From Paulinella micropora (lineage: Eukaryota > Cercozoa > Imbricatea > Euglyphida), in NCBI GenBank assembly GCA_009731375.1, contig BJOX01000178.1:13394-65646 (forward strand): DNA of 52,253 nucleotides, given 5' to 3'. This document shows positions 50,674 through 52,253 of this stretch, in pieces (the stretch's first letter is position 1; every line of letters starts with the position of its first letter). The position numbers and the translations under genes were made by a program. Below the pieces are notes generated by a model. That model saw only the letters and a program-made list of their open reading frames with translations, had not been told where the DNA came from and did not search any database.

Positions 50674-50732
50674 CCTACCTGCTTGAACAGCCGCCGCTAT
50701 GTCTTGCCCTGTCAACGCGTCGGCAGCCTTGC
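47947..50732 (-). CDS. Dihydroxyacetone kinase / triokinase, C-terminal DhaL (DAK2) exons
   Basis: Five minus-strand exons (50732-50679, 50140-50080, 49739-49679, 49369-49316, 48132-47947) join in phase and encode about 138 residues of the ATP-binding DhaL domain: [15 protein letters not shown], then [15 protein letters not shown], then [12 protein letters not shown], then [15 protein letters not shown], then [12 protein letters not shown]...[15 protein letters not shown]. The GGA-x-PGxRTMLD and AGRxxYVxxxxxxxxPDPGA signatures are those of dihydroxyacetone kinases and metazoan triokinase/FMN cyclase, which phosphorylate dihydroxyacetone or glyceraldehyde in the cytosol. The Asp usual in PGDRTM is His here. 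The intron after 50080 uses a GC donor. The DhaK half must lie beyond the window's right end or in unread sequence. Introns are microsatellites and contain truncated exon copies. Confidence 0.85.
48134..48830. repeat. (CATA)n tract with CATG and CGTA variants
   Basis: About 0.7 kb, part of the last intron of the kinase gene. Long runs of CMYV or HTYI in translation are artefacts of this tract. Confidence 0.95.
48831..49260. other. Unique intronic island
   Basis: About 430 bp of ordinary-complexity sequence in the last kinase intron. No exon with family similarity was found on either strand. Confidence 0.45.
49316..49369 (-). CDS. Kinase gene, exon d
   Basis: 54 nt from ATTGAG to CGCAG|GTCCGC, phase 0. 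[18 protein letters not shown] aligns with the helix before the AGR signature in triokinases. Confidence 0.78.
49386..49678. repeat. (GAT)n/(GGTGAT)n and (CATA)n tracts
   Basis: GAT-type repeat at 49378-49432, CATA at 49434-49520 and 49560-49672, broken only by the exon c fragment. Confidence 0.9.
49529..49548 (-). repeat. Truncated copy of kinase exon c (3' 20 bp plus donor)
   Basis: CAGGGCCCCTCACCGAGCAG followed by GTACTA matches the end of exon c (GGGCCCACTCACTGAACAG|GTAGTT), encoding GPLTEQ in both. It lies between (CATA)n tracts. Confidence 0.65.
49679..49739 (-). CDS. Kinase gene, exon c
   Basis: 61 nt from GTGCAG to AACAG|GTAGTT. It completes a Ser codon and encodes [20 protein letters not shown]. 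Confidence 0.8.
49740..50066. repeat. (CA)n, (TA)n, (GA)n and (GTAT)n tracts around a short unique island
   Basis: Dinucleotide runs at 49741-49800 and 49892-49946, GTAT at 49990-50060. The island 49805-49890 reads [20 protein letters not shown] before a stop on the minus strand, but it lies inside the intron between exons b and c and has no place in the kinase reading. Confidence 0.85.
50080..50140 (-). CDS. Kinase gene, exon b
   Basis: 61 nt from [26 protein letters not shown]. To keep phase with exon c it must end GACAG|GCCAGA, a GC donor. Confidence 0.78.
50223..50280 (+). repeat. Dispersed unit, copy 5 (diverged)
   Basis: CGGGGTGAAATGCATGCGTA, then GTCTTTGGATATGCAGTGCT, ending GACCAAACATG, then (CTAT)n. 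It lies 22 kb from the others, inside an intron of the kinase gene. Confidence 0.75.
50313..50345 (-). repeat. Truncated copy of kinase exon a, with donor
   Basis: ACAGGCCAAGACACAGCAGC then GGCTGTTGAAGCAG|GTGAAT; encodes [11 protein letters not shown]. Flanked by CTAT repeats. Confidence 0.8.
50424..50456 (-). repeat. Truncated copy of kinase exon a, donor lost
   Basis: ACAGGCCAAGACATAGCAGC then GGCTGTTCAAGCAG|TTAGGC; encodes [11 protein letters not shown], but GT has become TT. Flanked by CTAT repeats. Confidence 0.8.
50679..50732 (-). CDS. Kinase gene, exon a (18 codons)
   Basis: From ACGCAG to AAGCAG|GTAGGT, phase 1 to 1. It encodes [17 protein letters not shown] with split Gly codons at both ends. 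Complete or partial copies lie on both sides. Confidence 0.8.
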
Positions 50733-50828
50733 CTGCGTGTAAGGTAGATAGATAGTAAAACATGATGGCGATGATGATGATGATGATGATGATATATCAA
50801 TAATAGTAATGGTAATAAAATTGTCTTG

Positions 50829-50870
50829 GGCTGTCAACGCGTCGGCAGCCTTGCCTGTGCGCAATGTAGA
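50829..50870 (-). repeat. Truncated copy of kinase exon a (5' part)
   Basis: After GCGCACAG the minus strand reads KAADALTAQD and then diverges into TAA/TAC-rich repeat sequence. It matches the 5' half of exon a including the acceptor. Confidence 0.75.
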
Positions 50871-50933
50871 TAGGTAGATAAAACGCTGATAACAATGATG
50901 ACATATTAATAATAGTAATGGTAATGATAATAG

Positions 50934-50976
50934 TCTTGGCCTGTCATCACGTCGGCAACTTGGCCTGCGCACGAGG
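50934..50976 (-). repeat. Truncated copy of kinase exon a (5' part, diverged)
   Basis: After GTGCGCAG the minus strand reads QVADVMTGQD in the same phase as exon a, then diverges. Confidence 0.65.
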
Positions 50977-51037
50977 TAGATAGATTTGATGGTGATGATG
51001 GTGATGATGGTGATGATGGTGATGATAGTGATGATGG

Positions 51038-51070
<33 letters not shown>

Positions 51071-51082
51071 CGGTGATTACGG

Positions 51083-51113
<31 letters not shown>

Positions 51114-51132
51114 AATAATAATAATAATAATA

Positions 51133-51183
<51 letters not shown>

Positions 51184-51221
51184 GTGATAATAATAACAAT
51201 AGTAATAGTAATAATAATCTC

Positions 51222-51253
<32 letters not shown>

Positions 51254-51254
51254 C

Positions 51255-51333
<79 letters not shown>

Positions 51334-51495
51334 TAATAATAATAGTAATAATAATAATAATAATAATAATGATGATGATGATGATGATGATGATGATCAT
51401 AGTAATAAATAATAATAATAATAATAATGATGATGATGATGATGATGATGATGATCATAGTAATAAATAATAATAATAATACTGGTCCAGAAATA

Positions 51496-51595
51496 GACCG
51501 GTATGTTCAATGAAAATACTGGTGGCACCGACGGGAATCGAACTGGCGACAGGGCCCAGATGGTAGAACTTGACCACTGGGCTATCACGGTGTCC
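51496..51595 (-). mobile_element. tRNA-derived SINE-like copy 2
   Basis: Identical over 100 bp to 47649-47748, in the same orientation and with the same flanking (AAT)n at its plus-strand right side. The left flanks differ, which argues for two insertions rather than a local duplication. Confidence 0.75.
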
Positions 51596-51638
<43 letters not shown>

Positions 51639-52078
51639 TAATGTAATATAATATAATATAATATAATATATATATAATATAATATAATATAATATAATAT
51701 AATATAATATAATATAATATAATATAATATAATATAATATAATACAATATAATATAATATAATACAATATAATATAATATAATATAATATAATATAATAT
51801 AATATAATATAATAAATATAATATAATATAATATAATACAATAATATAATATAATATAATATAATATAATATAATATAATGTAATGTAATGTAATATAAT
51901 ATAATATAATATAATATAATATAATATAATGTCATGTCATGTCATGTCAGGTCAGGTCAGGTCATGTAATATAATATAATATAATATAATACAATATAAT
52001 ATAATATAATATAATATAATATAATATAATATAATATAATATAACATAATATAATAATATATAATATAATATAATATA

Positions 52079-52141
<63 letters not shown>
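51596..52141. repeat. (AAT)n, (TATAA)n pentanucleotide and (AAT)n
   Basis: AAT at 51596-51636, about 440 bp of TATAA with a TGTCA/GTCAG island near 51930-51965, then AAT at 52080-52140. Confidence 0.95.
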
Positions 52142-52142
<1 letters not shown>

Positions 52143-52253
52143 ATATCTGAGGCGTACTGATGCAGCTAATGGCATATCCTCAACGGACATAAGCCTCCAA
52201 TACCCTTGTTCGAGGTCCTCCACCCCCCCGTGTCAGTCTCTCGCCTGATGATC
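52142..52253. other. Unassigned right end of the window
   Basis: Unique sequence. The minus strand reads DLEQGYWRLMSVEDMPLAAS, protein-like but too short to assign; it might be an exon or a retroelement remnant. Confidence 0.3.

Larger units (their letters stand above)
50281..50678. repeat. (CTAT)n/(CTAC)n tracts
   Basis: Three tracts separated by the two truncated exon a copies; the longest is 50458-50678. Confidence 0.95.
50742..51495. repeat. (GAT)n, (AAT)n, (ATC)n and (CAA)n tracts
   Basis: Trinucleotide repeats with a strand switch near 51220 (GAT/AAT to ATC/CAA and back). The 5' truncated exon a copies lie at its left end. Confidence 0.95.

Noticed and set aside
52142-52253. DLEQGYW as a Ty3-type reverse transcriptase fragment
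   Set aside because: Only about 28 residues before the window ends; the similarity to the GYW motif is too short to support.

Overview
The window is nuclear DNA of a eukaryote. It carries spliceosomal introns with GT-AG boundaries (and one probable GC-AG intron), a Ty1/copia LTR retrotransposon, non-LTR retroelement remains, tRNA-derived SINE-like copies and very large microsatellite tracts. I could not fix the taxon. The coding DNA is GC-rich, and HYR-repeat surface proteins plus a dihydroxyacetone kinase fit an alga, another protist or an early animal relative.

Layout. 1-820: G-rich tandem repeat and unassigned sequence. About 820-9340 (+): a large, frame-disrupted non-LTR retroelement. 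Its order is unusual: an N-terminal segment resembling a ubiquitin-specific protease (USP), an acidic linker broken by an assembly gap, an RNase H domain, then the reverse transcriptase, then a Cys/His-rich tail. 10494-20896 (+): a copia-type element with two near-identical LTRs of about 350 bp, a Gag with two CCCH and two CCHC-type zinc motifs, then protease, integrase, RT and RNase H, all interrupted by frameshifts and TGA codons. A 76-bp fold-back insertion lies just before the protease. 21531-28528 (-): a ten-exon gene model for an unrecognised multi-pass membrane protein of 534 residues; most of its introns contain long tetranucleotide or dinucleotide repeats. About 28.8-34.7 kb (-): a decayed retroelement-like reading region with an Ulp1-like (SUMO protease) segment. 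About 35.2-43.5 kb (+): a multi-exon gene for a type I membrane protein with HYR repeats. 43.8-47.8 kb: tandem and dispersed repeats, one large gap and a SINE-like copy. 47.9-50.7 kb (-): the last five exons of a dihydroxyacetone kinase / triokinase gene. 51-52.25 kb: AAT, GAT and TATAA repeats with the second SINE-like copy.

The three cellular genes share one architecture: short exons in mostly consistent phase, separated by introns that consist largely of (CTAT)n, (CTAC)n, (CATA)n or related repeats, where the repeat itself often supplies the splice site (ATCTAG or TGTAG acceptors, GTATGT or GTCTAT donors). Truncated copies of neighbouring exons sit inside these introns next to the repeats, and a dispersed unit of about 75 bp always runs directly into a (CTAT)n tract.

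Reading frames are broken about once per 0.5-1 kb in both retroelements and also in the HYR gene, while the copia LTRs differ at only four positions plus a 4-bp indel. Part of the disruption is therefore probably sequencing error. Nine assembly gaps are present, mostly flanked by poly-G/poly-C or simple repeats.
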